From positions 45,004 through 109,003 of the forward strand of contig JAQTPT010000006.1 in NCBI GenBank assembly GCA_028712795.1: a DNA stretch of 64,000 nt. Direction: 5' to 3'. Made by a program: the position numbers and the translations under genes. Positions 45,458-55,387 of this stretch are shown one piece after another. The DNA comes from Methylococcales bacterium (GTDB lineage: Bacteria; Pseudomonadota; Gammaproteobacteria; Methylococcales; Methylomonadaceae). The notes below the pieces were generated by a model. That model made no database searches, was not told the origin of the DNA, and saw only the letters and a program-made list of their open reading frames with translations. Position 1 is the stretch's first letter, and the number at the start of each line of letters is the position of its first letter.

Positions 45458-46857
45458 ATGAATAAAGGGGTACTACTCCGCGCGTATGATTTGCCGATTA
45501 GGCGGGTGCGCATCGACAGCACGACAGTAAAAGGCTATGTCACCGTTACCGAAGACGGCATGTTCCAGTTGGGCCATAGCAAAGAACACCGCCCTGATTT
45601 ACCGCAGTTAAAAATCAACCAATCGGTGCTGGATCCGTTGGGGATTCCATTAACCACCACGATTATCAGTGGCGAGTGTGCTGACGATCCGCTGTATGTG
45701 CCGGAAATACGCAAAGTTCAGGCTTGTATCCAGCAGCATGGTGTACTCTATGTGGGGGAAAAGCAAAATGGCGGCACTCGACACCCGCTGTTACGTTGCG
45801 GCGCATCAAGATTACTGCCTGTGTCCGTTACCGGCAGTAGATGCCCAAGGAGGCGCTGCAAGCCTTGCTTGAACCCGTGTGGACGGGCGTGCAATCATTA
45901 GCGCCTGTGTATCGCCCGCTCGAAACGGAAACTGACCAACCGGAACACATTGCTAACGGTTTCTGTTACACCGTTATGCTCAGTGCCGACTATGAGGGTA
46001 GCAATATTAAGTGGCAAGAGCAACGACTGGTCGTTCATTCTTTAAAGCAGGCCGCTTCTCAAGAGAAAGCACTTGATGCGCGCCTGGAAAAAGCACAAAA
46101 GGCAATAGCCAACCTGAACCTGCGCGGACGCGGACGGAAATGCTTGGATGAAAACGAGATGACTACCAAAGTGAACAGCATTCTGGAGCACCATAACGTG
46201 GTTGGCCTGTTGACTATTGAGACCATTCAGGAAACCAAAGCGGTTAACAAACGCGCCTATGGTCGACGCACCGCCGAAACTGTGACGACGACAACGGTTA
46301 CCGTACGCACGTCACGTAACGTTACAGCTTACGCGAACACCGTGCGTAACCTGGGGTGGAAAGTATTTGTCTGCAACGACCTTGAACTGAGTTTAACTGA
46401 AGCGGTTCTCGCCTATCGTGACGAATATATCATAGAGCGTGGATTTAACCGTTTCCGGGGCAAGATACTCGGCATAACGCCGCTGTTCCTCAGCTCAACA
46501 ACCCGTATTAAAGGATTGATTCGCTTATTGAGTATTGCTTTAAGGGTGATGTGTTTGACTGAATTCACGGTACGCCAATCCTTGCAGGAGCAAGACGCAA
46601 AACTCGACACTATTTATGCCGGAAATCCCAAGCGGGCAACAGCCAAGCCAACCACCGAAATGATGCTGCGGGCATTTTGCGGCCTTAATCTGATCGTGGT
46701 CAGTGTTAATGGGACGGACTGCTGCTGGTTGACGCCGCTAAATACAATACAGGCGCGTATTTTAGCGTTGCTTGGATTCTCTACCCTTTATCAAAGCATT
46801 GGGGGCAATCTGGTGAACTGGCCGTCTGAATGGTCGAACCGTGAGTTTAATTTTTAA
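45458..46857 (+). pseudogene. Broken IS1634-type transposase
   Basis: A DDE-type transposase spread over three frames: 45458 to about 45760 (MNKGVLLRAYDLPIRRVRID, with the first DDE Asp in RIDSTTV), a short middle segment (KMAALDTRCYVAAHQDYCL) and 45841-46857 (from MPKEALQALLEPVWTG, including RDEYIIERGFNRFRGKILG with the catalytic Glu). Two frameshifts separate them, and the N-terminal 100 or so residues are missing. It matches IS1634-family proteins. Terminal repeats were not identified with confidence, although GAGTTTGTCGG at 45430 may be an IS end. Confidence 0.85.
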
Positions 46858-46989
46858 GAAAGAAACTTTGTTCACGATTATCAAATGAAAAACCTTACTC
46901 CAAAGATGTTAATACACAGATGCAAGAATTGTATGGCCGTTTTTCCAGGAAAAATAGACATGTTAAAACTTAGCTACACGGTGGCGGCG

Positions 46990-47196
46990 TTACGCCGTTT
47001 TTTGCAATTTTTTAAGTACGCTTTTGCTAATGGCATTTACAAATTCTTCTCTATTTTCATAACCTTGGCTTTGTATAAAACTGACAATCGACATTACCAA
47101 TTGTTTGGTGTCAGCTATTTCTTCAAATGAGCGGCCACAACCTTGGCAATGGCTGCCTTCATAAGTGCATTGGTCAATACATGGGTTAAATTTCAT
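46990..47196 (-). CDS. DUF1289-like cysteine-rich small protein
   Basis: 68 residues from MKFNPCIDQCTYEGSHCQGCG, whose Cys pattern (CxxxC...CxxCG) matches DUF1289 proteins, thought to bind metal. AAAGGA lies seven bases before this ATG; the frame extends ten codons further upstream without a site. The rest is a helical tail. Function unknown. It lies convergent with the transposase remnant. Confidence 0.78.
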   Translation of the reverse strand: MKFNPCIDQCTYEGSHCQGCGRSFEEIADTKQLVMSIVSFIQSQGYENREEFVNAISKSVLKKLQKTA

Positions 47197-47564
47197 GGGT
47201 TGTCCTTTTGATTGGATTATGTTCATATTATTACATTACCGACCAGAATTCACATAGAGCTAAAATCACCTACGAAAAATTGAAAAACGTGTCAGCATTT
47301 GCTTTGGGCAACCCCTTCCATCGTCTACCGTGGTGTTGCGTGGCGAGACGCGCTCATTGGCTGAACCGATCGACGCAGCTAGACCGGTGACCGCTTTTGG
47401 AAAACGCCGGTTAATCCTAACCATCGCAGCCATCAATCCGATATGATTCAATCGCCCCCATCCAGCTTCATCAGTTCGAACAGATCCTGCAGGCGGCGGC
47501 CATATTGCCAGGTATGATGGCTTGATAAGTTTTTTGTGAACTTCAACAATAAAATAATAGGTTA
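47197..47564. other. Gap between the DUF1289-like gene and radC
   Basis: About 370 bases. A minus-strand frame of 61 codons (47266-47451) and fragments such as RRLQDLFELMKLDGGD on the minus strand near 47490 have the look of degraded mobile-element coding DNA, but no family was assigned. No intact gene. Confidence 0.4.
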
Positions 47565-48239
47565 TTATAAATAGCCGTGTTCAGCAAACGAATAGGGTTC
47601 GCCGTCTCCAATAATAAAATGATCCAGTACGCGTATATCGAACAGAGTTAGCGCTTGCTTAAGTTTCTCGGTAATTTGCTTGTCAGCCAGACTGGGCTCG
47701 GTAATGCCTGAAGGATGGTTGTGTGCAAAGATCACCGCCGCCGCATTATGATACAGTGCTTGTTTGACGACTTCCCTAGGATAAACGCTAGCGCCATCTA
47801 TCGTTCCTCTGAACAATTCATCCAGTTTTATTACCCTGTGTTGGTTATCAAGAAATAAACAGGCAAACACTTCGTAACTATAACCGCGCAATTGTGCGCT
47901 GAGATAGGCCCGGGTGATTTCCGGGCTTGTTAAGGCGCTGCCTCGCTGCAGCACTTCGTTAAAATGCCGCTTGGCCATTTCCAGTACGGCCTGGAGTTGG
48001 GTATATTTGGCGTCCCCCAAGCCATGACCAAGGCAAAAGCGTTGCTGGTCTGCATCCAGCAAGGCTTTTAAAGAGCCGAAGTCTGCGAGCAGTTCACGGG
48101 CTAAATCCACAGCTGATTTTCCAGCCGTTCCCGTGCGTAAAAAAATAGCTAACAGCTCGGCATCGGTTAAAGCGGTTGCCCCCCGTTGCAACAGTTTTTC
48201 TCTGGGTCTATCTTCTGCCGGCCAATCTTTAATTGCCAT
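47565..48239 (-). CDS. radC: RadC/JAB-domain protein
   Basis: 224 residues. The N-terminal helix-hairpin-helix-like part ([20 protein letters not shown]) is followed by a JAB1/MPN metalloprotease-like domain with the metal site [18 protein letters not shown] near residue 173. Full length. Named for DNA repair, but the recombination role in E. coli was withdrawn; relatives affect natural competence or deal with mobile DNA. It is a single-gene unit. Confidence 0.92.
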   Translation of the reverse strand: MAIKDWPAEDRPREKLLQRGATALTDAELLAIFLRTGTAGKSAVDLARELLADFGSLKALLDADQQRFCLGHGLGDAKYTQLQAVLEMAKRHFNEVLQRGSALTSPEITRAYLSAQLRGYSYEVFACLFLDNQHRVIKLDELFRGTIDGASVYPREVVKQALYHNAAAVIFAHNHPSGITEPSLADKQITEKLKQALTLFDIRVLDHFIIGDGEPYSFAEHGYL

Positions 48240-48317
48240 TAGATGTTTCCTTCTGCGAGTTAAAAATCAAGCATAGAAGACTTTTACTGTGCCTGCCATA
48301 AAAACGCATATTTTTAC

Positions 48318-48797
48318 TTAAAGTCCCAGTTCTGTTAAACCTGGATAGTAGTCATGGCGGATGCCTTGTGGCCAGCGGAATTTGCGTTCAGTCTCCGTAA
48401 TAGGTAGATCATTGATGCTCGCGTAGCGGCGTTGCATCAAACCAGTTTCATCGAACTCCCAGTTCTCATTCCCATAAGAACGGAACCAGTCGCCGTTGTC
48501 ATTATGCCACTCGTAGGCGAAGCGGACTGCGATCCGGTTGCCCTCAAAGGCCCAGAGTTCTTTTATTAAACGGTATTGGCACTCTTTTGCCCATTTGCGT
48601 GCAAGGAACGTTATAATTTGCTCCCGGCCTACAGGAAATTCAGCATGGTTTCGCCACTGGCTATCAATGCTGTAGGCCAAGGCGACGCGTTGTGGGTCGC
48701 GGTTATTCCAGGCATCTTCGGCCATGCGAACTTTTGGGGCTGCCGTTTCACGGGTGAAGGGAGGAAATGGCGGGCGTGCTTTATGGCTTGTGTTCAT
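48318..48797 (-). CDS. DUF1348 (NTF2-like) protein
   Basis: 159 residues. DUF1348 pattern: [20 protein letters not shown], then [20 protein letters not shown], and [20 protein letters not shown]. The fold is NTF2/SnoaL-like with a small internal pocket. No catalytic role is established. Not related closely to the NTF2-like gene in the sterol operon, which has a basic C-terminal extension. Confidence 0.85.
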   Translation of the reverse strand: MNTSHKARPPFPPFTRETAAPKVRMAEDAWNNRDPQRVALAYSIDSQWRNHAEFPVGREQIITFLARKWAKECQYRLIKELWAFEGNRIAVRFAYEWHNDNGDWFRSYGNENWEFDETGLMQRRYASINDLPITETERKFRWPQGIRHDYYPGLTELGL

Positions 48798-49300
48798 TGA
48801 AAACTCCCGGCTGAATAATGTTAACGGATTGGGTTAATTTATCGAAAATATGGAGAACCTAAGCTAACGCTCCATTAGTCCAGCATTTCCATTGTTTTCC
48901 ATCGCTGTCTGAATCAGCAGACGGGATATTCCGTAACAAATTTGTTTCAGACAAAGTCATAGGCCTGATGGTATTATGCACATTACTTCCTCGAAAAAAG
49001 TAAGGAACAAAATATTTCTGCGGCTAAATTTGAAAGCGATTTATCAACGCATAGTCCGTATTTGAAAAACTTACGGAACCAAAGTTATCTTTTGTTTATG
49101 CTTGTCTTTGAGAGTTTGTAACCCTTGACAGATGATACCGGCACTCCAGAAAGCGATAAAGAGGTTAGTCTGGAGAAATTGTATTTAGATAGACGTCATC
49201 ATTACGGTGCAGTCCTAAAATTTACAGGTTTACACTTTAGATTGAAACTGGAAAATACCAAAATCCATTCGACAATAATTAAATTCACAGGGGAAAAAGT
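48798..49300. other. Upstream region of the SYLF lipoprotein
   Basis: About 500 bases. A 60-codon frame (49125-49307) starts with TTG, lacks a ribosome site and overlaps the next gene's start; its two near-repeats (AAATTTACAGG and AAATTCACAGG) suggest non-coding DNA. The lipoprotein promoter is expected within it. Confidence 0.4.
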
Positions 49301-49864
49301 ATGTTAAATAACAAATGGTTCATTCTTGTATTGATAAGTTTGCTTACTATCACAGGTTGCCAATCAATGGGCGGTGAGTTAACGAGCTCGGCAGGGGATA
49401 TCACTCGTGATTCTAACGCAGCGCTACAAGATCTGTACGCAAAGAACCCGGAGGCCAGGCAATTGGGGAAAAGAGCTAAAGGGATATTGGTGTTTCCGGA
49501 CATCCTTAAAGCCGGTTTCATCGGTGGCATTCAATACGGCAGCGGCGGAGCCCTGTTTAAAAAGGGCAGAACGGCGGGTTATTACAATATCGTTGCCGGA
49601 TCGTACGGCTTGCAAGCAGGCGTGCAATCGTTCAGTTATGCGTTGTTTTTTATGGATAATGATTCGTTGAGCTACCTTAATAAAAGCGAAGGCTGGGAAA
49701 TAGGTGTCGGCCCGAGTATTGTCGTCGTTGACGAGGGAATGGCTAAATCACTCACATCTACGACATTACAAAAAGGTGTGTATGCGTTCATCTTCGGTCA
49801 GAAAGGTTTGATGGCCGGATTGGGCCTGCAGGGTTCAAAAATCAGCCGAATCAATCCGAATTAA
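49301..49864 (+). CDS. SYLF/Ysc84-domain lipoprotein
   Basis: 187 residues. Lipobox LLTITGC at Cys20, then the SYLF domain: NPEARQLGKRAKGILVFPDI, GFIGGIQYGSGGALFKKG, SYGLQAGVQSFSYALFFMD, and the tail GLMAGLGLQGSKISRINP. SYLF domains bind phospholipids. As an envelope lipoprotein it may interact with the outer membrane. Start: GGGGAAAAAGT precedes the ATG. Confidence 0.85.
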   Translation: MLNNKWFILVLISLLTITGCQSMGGELTSSAGDITRDSNAALQDLYAKNPEARQLGKRAKGILVFPDILKAGFIGGIQYGSGGALFKKGRTAGYYNIVAGSYGLQAGVQSFSYALFFMDNDSLSYLNKSEGWEIGVGPSIVVVDEGMAKSLTSTTLQKGVYAFIFGQKGLMAGLGLQGSKISRINPN

Positions 49865-50169
49865 TGCCCTGATTGAGCCATCTCAAATATTCCACCGCTG
49901 TATTTTCCACATTAGTCAACGGGGCAATTCTTTGATATTAACTTTCGTTATTCCGGTTTTTTCTGGTTTTGGAAAGATTGTGGAGCGGAAGGGCTAAAGC
50001 CCTTACAGAGAAATTTGAGATTGTTGGTTAGGCGGGTCTGTGTGTGTTTTTGAATTCTTATGAAATCAATAGCCGATGATTCAAGCTTATGTATTTGTTA
50101 CTAGGCTAGGCGAGGAGCAATCAACCCTATCAGGAAAGCCGAACGAAGCATCCCGATAGGGTCATACAA
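49865..50169. other. Convergent gap, no gene
   Basis: About 300 bases between the SYLF gene and the secreted helical protein. GGGCTAAAGCCC at 49989-50000 is a short palindrome that could help end transcription. Nothing else recognised. Confidence 0.4.
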
Positions 50170-50556
50170 CTAGATTAAGCTTTTTAAAGCTTCAAAATCT
50201 TTTTTGGCACCTCTCAATTCTTGTTCAGCTTCTTGTAAAGCAGATTCTTTAGCGTGTGAAATAGCAGCTTTCAATTTTCTATTAGCTTTTGCGCGTGCGT
50301 TATCTACTTTATCATTAGCATTGATTTCTTTGCTTAAATCGATTGCCGGTTTGATAAGTGCGGCTGCTTCGTCGCCACTTGCGCCTTTGCTAATTCCATC
50401 AATGGCAAGTTGAATTTGAGCAGTTACCATATCAATGGCATCGGCAGGCTTGTAGGTAATTCTTCCTGCATCGGTTTCAGCCAAAGCTGAAGTTGAAACA
50501 GCACCCATAGAGGCTGCAATAAATAAAGATAGCAAGATTGTTTTTAATGTTTTCAT
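50170..50556 (-). CDS. Secreted helical protein, paralogue A
   Basis: 128 residues. Signal peptide LLSLFIAASMGAVSTSALA, cleaved before ETDAG. The mature 100 residues form a likely helical bundle with repeated Ala/Lys/Asp positions (DMVTAQIQLAIDGISKGASG, then DLSKEINANDKVDNARAKAN and AEQELRGAKKDFEAL). The next gene upstream encodes a similar protein with the same length, signal and helical layout. Periplasmic or surface-bound; no known function. Confidence 0.6.
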   Translation of the reverse strand: MKTLKTILLSLFIAASMGAVSTSALAETDAGRITYKPADAIDMVTAQIQLAIDGISKGASGDEAAALIKPAIDLSKEINANDKVDNARAKANRKLKAAISHAKESALQEAEQELRGAKKDFEALKSLI

Positions 50557-50782
50557 ATTTCACTTATCCTCAAGTTGTTGTTATTTATAGTTATATTGGC
50601 AAGATAGCGCTGAATGGCATTTGCCGGTGGTAATTCTAACACATTGAGCAGGTATTTATCCTGTTTAGATTAGGCTAACCACTGGTGTTAAGAATTTTTT
50701 TAAATTTTACAAACCGTATCAATCAGATCCAATTAACATAGCATGTAAAGTTAATTGAATCTGATCTTACAGAATATTTTTA

Positions 50783-51166
50783 TTAATGGGTTAAGTCGTA
50801 TTTAGCTTTCATTTCTGTAAAAGATTTTAAAGCTGAATCTAGGCCAGCTTCTCCAGCGGCTATATCGCCAGCTTCAATAGACTTACGAGCAGCTTTTAAT
50901 ACATCAGTCGCTTTTTGGCGTTGACGTTCTGTAATTTCAAAACGAAATTCTTTTGAAGCTTGTGCGGCTTTAAGAATATCTTGTGAAGCACCTGATAAGT
51001 CCCCGCCTTTTACTGCGGTTTGTGCAGCTTTTATTCCGGCTAGCGTATTTTCAATGGCTTCTTTAACTGCAGCTTCGCCTTTAGGCTCAGCGAAAGCAGA
51101 TGATGAAACTACAGCTATAGACGCAGCCATAACAAGAGTAACTAAAACTTTTTTTAATACTTGCAT
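50783..51166 (-). CDS. Secreted helical protein, paralogue B
   Basis: 127 residues. Signal peptide ending SSSAFA, then VKEAIENTLAGIKAAQTAVK, DILKAAQASKEFRFEITERQ and ALKSFTEMKAKYDLTH. It matches paralogue A in length and in the pattern A-A-x-x-x-x-K-E ... L-K-A-A-x-x-x-K, so the pair arose by duplication. A 226-base gap separates them on the same strand. Probable periplasmic four-helix bundle; function unknown. Confidence 0.6.
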   Translation of the reverse strand: MQVLKKVLVTLVMAASIAVVSSSAFAEPKGEAAVKEAIENTLAGIKAAQTAVKGGDLSGASQDILKAAQASKEFRFEITERQRQKATDVLKAARKSIEAGDIAAGEAGLDSALKSFTEMKAKYDLTH

Positions 51167-51326
51167 TACTTATAAAACCTCAAGGTTGATAATTAGATTA
51201 TTTTAGAAACAGCGAATTAAAATGAGGTTAATACAGGCCAAGCATTCAAATTAATTAGCTAGTTACTTCGCGATTTTAGCATAGAAAAATAAATTAAAGC
51301 CTAATGATGCGAATTAAAGCAAAAAA

Positions 51327-51518
51327 TCATTCATCATCTCTTTTTACGTCAATTATCATTTCTCCTGAATCATCTTCCGACACAATAAATAAGATGGGCG
51401 CGCAACAAACCGCACAATCTTCATAATATTGCTGTGGGCCAGCGGATGTATCCACTAATACGTCGAGAGCTTCGCCACAATAAGGGCAATAAATAATAAT
51501 TTCATCCAGATTGTGCAT
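51327..51518 (-). CDS. CPXCG-motif cysteine-rich small protein
   Basis: 63 residues from MHNLDEIIIYCPYCGEALDV. CPYCG and the second pair in YYEDCAVCCAPI suggest a zinc ribbon; the family is uncharacterised. AAAGG lies nine bases before the ATG at 51518, which follows the SDR gene stop by two bases. An 11-codon longer frame overlaps the SDR gene and is rejected. Confidence 0.82.
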   Translation of the reverse strand: MHNLDEIIIYCPYCGEALDVLVDTSAGPQQYYEDCAVCCAPILFIVSEDDSGEMIIDVKRDDE

Positions 51519-51520
51519 AA

Positions 51521-52348
51521 TTAAACCTTTCTGAGTAGGGCATCCAGCCACGACATGGGCAGAATGCGTTTAAGAACAGCAAACAAATAGGTGGGGATGG
51601 TGACGTAATAGCGCATTTTAGGTTGTTTGGCTTCCAGCGCGTGTATCACTTTATCGACAACCGCTTTGGCCGGCAAAGTGAATGCAACGGCAGCGCCTTC
51701 TTTTTGCAGGCGTGTTTCCATTGCCTCATAGGCGTCTTTATGAAAACTGTGTGTTGGTTCTATATTTTTTTTATACAGCGCATACGAATTCTCCCTGAAT
51801 TTACTCAAGATAGGCCCCGGTTCTATCAGAGAAATATGAATATTAGTGCCAGAAAGTTCCAGGCGCAAGGTATCCGCCAAACCTTCCAGAGCAAATTTGC
51901 TGGCGTTATAGGCTCCCCTATAGCGCATGGCTACCAGTCCCAAAATTGAACTATTATAAATAATCCGGCCATGGCCTTGCTTGCGCATCAAAGGGATGAG
52001 CAGATTGGTCAGCTCATGCGTGCCAAACAAATTGGTTTCAAATTGATACCTGAGCACATCACGGGTTAAATCTTCAACAGCGCCCGGCTGGCCAAAAGCG
52101 CCATTATTAAACAGCGCATCGCAATGCCCGTCAGTCAGTTCAATAACGCGGTTGACCGCTTGCTGGATGCTTTGGCTGTCAGCCAAATCCAGCTGTAGGG
52201 CGGTAAACCCTTCCTGTGTTAAACGAGCTACATCGTCCGGTTTTCTTGCTGTAGCAATGACATTATGCCCTCTCTTTTTTAGTTCTGTGGCGACGCTGTA
52301 GCCTATGCCAGAGGAACACCCGGTAATTAATATTGTTTTTGAATTCAT
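51521..52348 (-). CDS. Short-chain dehydrogenase/reductase
   Basis: 275 residues. NAD(P)-binding ILITGCSSGIGYSVATELKK at the start, the structural NNGAFGQPG (for NNAG), the catalytic Ser in IIYNSSILGL and YNASKFALEGLADTLRLEL with the catalytic Tyr and Lys. The C-terminus is longer than the core and partly hydrophobic. Substrate unknown; a fatty or steroid-like alcohol is common in this group. Followed by the CPXCG gene. Confidence 0.88.
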   Translation of the reverse strand: MNSKTILITGCSSGIGYSVATELKKRGHNVIATARKPDDVARLTQEGFTALQLDLADSQSIQQAVNRVIELTDGHCDALFNNGAFGQPGAVEDLTRDVLRYQFETNLFGTHELTNLLIPLMRKQGHGRIIYNSSILGLVAMRYRGAYNASKFALEGLADTLRLELSGTNIHISLIEPGPILSKFRENSYALYKKNIEPTHSFHKDAYEAMETRLQKEGAAVAFTLPAKAVVDKVIHALEAKQPKMRYYVTIPTYLFAVLKRILPMSWLDALLRKV

Positions 52349-52352
52349 GGCG

Positions 52353-52940
52353 TTACTTTATTAATTCCTGTTCACTGAAATAGAAAGATTTTCCGCTACT
52401 GCAATTGACTAAAAATATCAGGGCATCTTGGGTGCTTTTACTATTTAATTCAACGGATTCAACGCGAATGCACTGATTAGACGCTAGCGCTTTCTCTGCA
52501 GATTGTCTTCTAAACCGTTCAATATCAGGTAATCTATCCTGATAGGGTTTGACTAAATCCGGCAATTTGCCGGTTATGTAAGGCGGAATAGCGTAAGCTG
52601 AATATTTATCGGGGTTGTTTTTAATAAGAATCTGATTTTTTGCGATTTCATTCATGGCTTCCCTGTTTGTATTTTCTTGCTTTTTCAGCAACGCCTCTTG
52701 TTCAAGCTTTTGTTTTTCAAGTTTAGCCTGTTGTTCTTTTTGTACTAAAGCCTGCTGGTTTTCTTTATCATCCAGATTAGTGGAAGCGCCTGTTTTAAGA
52801 TTAAGTTCAACATTTTTACGTCCTGTTTCGCAGGGGCCTGAGCGATACTCTGTATTGCCATTGGCATCCGTGCATTTATAAACGGCAGCAGAGGTATAGG
52901 CAGAAAAAATGCATCCCACAATAAGCAGTGTCAATCTCAT
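52353..52940 (-). CDS. DUF4124-domain secreted protein
   Basis: 195 residues. A signal peptide (LTLLIVGCIFSAYTSAA) precedes the DUF4124 core VYKCTDANGNTEYRSGPCET, a small two-Cys motif. The middle is a charged coiled coil (about 65-95, Lys/Gln/Glu-rich). The C-terminus has CIRVESVELNSK and a further Cys. Function unknown; periplasmic. It ends four bases before the SDR start. Confidence 0.82.
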   Translation of the reverse strand: MRLTLLIVGCIFSAYTSAAVYKCTDANGNTEYRSGPCETGRKNVELNLKTGASTNLDDKENQQALVQKEQQAKLEKQKLEQEALLKKQENTNREAMNEIAKNQILIKNNPDKYSAYAIPPYITGKLPDLVKPYQDRLPDIERFRRQSAEKALASNQCIRVESVELNSKSTQDALIFLVNCSSGKSFYFSEQELIK

Positions 52941-53015
52941 TTGCTTCCCTCAATCATACTTTGTTAAAACGGGACCTAAAAAAATATTATAAGTGATTTA
53001 AGGTATTGAGGGCAT

Positions 53016-54335
53016 TTATCGTGTGTCTTCCTGGTAACGCTTGCTGACAAACAAAAACAGCACAGCGGTAGTGAACATTAATCCGGTAAAAAACCAGAAA
53101 TAATCGGCGCCAGCAAGCTTACTGGTACCATCGTCATTTTGAATAAAGAAATTGACCGCGCTGGTAAACAGATTGCCTGTGGCCACTGACAAAAAATAAA
53201 ACGCCATAACAAAAGATTTCATGGTCTTGGGCGCTTGGGTATAAGAAAATTCAAGGCAAGTAATCGATACCATTACTTCGGCGGAGGTTAATAAGATATA
53301 AGCCAGTAATTGCCAAATGATAGTTGGGGTAAAACCTGAGTCCAATTGCATTTGTATCGTGCCGGGTATGGCAAAAGCAATAACCGTTATAAATAAACCG
53401 ATAGTCATTTTTCTTAATGCCGTTAACACAAAAAACCGGCTTAAAAAAGGATAAATAAGGTATGAAAACAAAGGAACCAATAACATAATCAGCAAAGGAT
53501 TAGCCGCCTGAATTTGCGAGGGCAGCAATTCAAATCCAAATACCCTGCGATCCATTTTCTGGGCTTGCAAAATCCAGGACGATCCGGTTTGGTCAAACAG
53601 GGCCCAGAATACGGCGATAAAGGCATAAATGGAGGCCAGTTTACCCAAGCTTTTTATACCCACACTGCTGAACATTTCTTTAATAAAGTTTATTCCCGCG
53701 GGTTGAATGTGGACAAAGCGATAACGCCCTGACCAGAAAGTGACAGTTGCAATCAACATTAACAAACCGGGAACAGCAAAAGCAATTGAAGGGCCATACT
53801 GATCCAACAACCAGGGAATAATCAACATGGCGGTAAACGCGCCAAAATTAATGGCAAAATAAAACCAGCTAAATACCTTGGTCATTAAATGCTTATTGCC
53901 AATGCCGAACTGATCGCCAATATGCGCTGAAACACAGGGTTTTATACCGCCTGCACCCATAGCGATAAGACCTTGCCCGATTAATAAACCCATGCGGGTG
54001 TTATCAATTGCGAGGGCAAAATGGCCCAAACAATAAATAAGCGATAAAAAAATGATCGTCCGGTATTTCCCCCAGAGGCCATCGGCCAATAACGCCCCGA
54101 ACAGCGGCATAAAATACACCGTCGATACAAATAAATGGAAATAACCCTGTGCTTCATTTTCCGGCATGACATCCAGCTGACCTGATGAATTCATCATGTA
54201 CTGAGTCATAAAAACCACCAATATTGCCCGCATTCCGTAATAGCTGAAACGCTCAGCCGCTTCATTACCAACAATGTAGGGTATGCCGGGTGGTAAAGTC
54301 TTTGACTCGTCGGGCCGGGTTTTATAGTGAATCAT
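53016..54335 (-). CDS. POT/PTR2-family peptide transporter
   Basis: 439 residues, about twelve membrane spans. The PTR2 signature EAAERFSYYGMRAILVVFMT is at the N-terminus and FSWFYFAINFGAFTAMLIIP in the fourth-to-fifth span region. Members move di- and tripeptides with protons. The ExxERF motif used for proton coupling is intact. It probably forms a unit with none of its neighbours. Confidence 0.9.
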   Translation of the reverse strand: MIHYKTRPDESKTLPPGIPYIVGNEAAERFSYYGMRAILVVFMTQYMMNSSGQLDVMPENEAQGYFHLFVSTVYFMPLFGALLADGLWGKYRTIIFLSLIYCLGHFALAIDNTRMGLLIGQGLIAMGAGGIKPCVSAHIGDQFGIGNKHLMTKVFSWFYFAINFGAFTAMLIIPWLLDQYGPSIAFAVPGLLMLIATVTFWSGRYRFVHIQPAGINFIKEMFSSVGIKSLGKLASIYAFIAVFWALFDQTGSSWILQAQKMDRRVFGFELLPSQIQAANPLLIMLLVPLFSYLIYPFLSRFFVLTALRKMTIGLFITVIAFAIPGTIQMQLDSGFTPTIIWQLLAYILLTSAEVMVSITCLEFSYTQAPKTMKSFVMAFYFLSVATGNLFTSAVNFFIQNDDGTSKLAGADYFWFFTGLMFTTAVLFLFVSKRYQEDTR

Positions 54336-54569
54336 TTGGCTGGTTTTGTAATGGTTAGCATTCGCCGTTCATGATAAGGGTAAAATGCTGAGGGCATTAC
54401 TGTTTATTTGAGAGTTCGAAATTTAGCTTTAGAAAGGTAACATTTTGGCTTTATCGAGAAATGTGTTGGTTATTTAAATCAGCGGGAAAACAACTTGCTT
54501 TCCAAGCGTATCAAATGTTGGAAAAACGGGGCACTGAAGAGCAAGGCGCGAAAGGGCAATGCTTGTGTG

Positions 54570-54870
54570 CACCGGATTTAATATGAAGCGGTCAATGCCG
54601 CCAACAAGAGGCGATGTCGGTTGCCGGATAAATTTAAAGGACTGATGATACGCCGAGTGCGGAAACGGGTAATCTTTGCCATTGCCCACAAGTTATTGAA
54701 AACGGTCTTTTTGTTAATCGAACGCAGCGATTACTACCGGGATGGTTAAACGGATTACGAAGCACTTTCTGTTCAACGAAACGCACCGCACTGGTTTAAA
54801 AGGCTTAAGCAATACAGCTAAAGCTCTGCTTAATGTCCAAGCGGATTTTTTTATGGCATGTTCAGGCTCA
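54570..54870 (+). pseudogene. C-terminal remnant of an IS110-type transposase
   Basis: A plus-strand frame reads NKRRCRLPDKFKGLMIRRVR, then KRVIFAIAHKLLKTVFLLIE and RSDYYRD, a stop, then DYEALSVQRNAPHWFKRL. This is the end region of IS110-family transposases (typically Y-R-D...D-Y-E-x-x-x-V-x-R-N-A-P). The catalytic N-terminal RuvC-like part is missing and there is an in-frame stop, so it is inactive. Confidence 0.65.
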
Positions 54871-55387
54871 GGCTGTTGCTTGCCTCCCGCGCAGAGTATC
54901 TTTCACGGTAACAGAAAAGGCATGAGAAAAAAGAAACGGATTACATTGTTAACTGGGGAGGCAACTATAACGGGCTTTTTTCAAAAAACTCTCTAAAATT
55001 ATCAAACAGGCTTGGCGGTTCGTAAAAAACAGTTTTCTTAAAAAAGCTCTCAGCGACTTTATGGGCTCAAACTGCGGCCTGCTTTGATGGCGTACCCATA
55101 ATAAAAAGCGGACACCGTTACCTAATATGTAAAACTTATATACTCTAATAATTTTTCAATATCAACAACTTGTAGATAACAGGGTCTTCAATTGATTAAT
55201 TTAGGTTGAAACGGACAAAGCAGTATGGATGGCAGACGAAAGCATTAGTTGTGGCGTAAATTTGGCAGATTTTTCAAGCAGGATACCCGGAAAAGTCTAC
55301 TGTACTTTAACCCCAATCCTGCAATGCAAACGGTGGGTAGATAATCCTACCCACCTAAAGGCTTTCAAAAAATAGCGTTACAAAATT
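54871..55387. other. Gap after the transposase remnant
   Basis: About 515 bases. It holds broken frames continuing from the IS110-type remnant and then AT-rich DNA. No gene with a ribosome site. Together with the remnant this marks a former insertion region. Confidence 0.4.

Noticed and set aside
49125..49307. 60-codon plus-strand frame before the SYLF lipoprotein
   Set aside because: TTG start, no ribosome site, overlaps the real start and contains short direct repeats.
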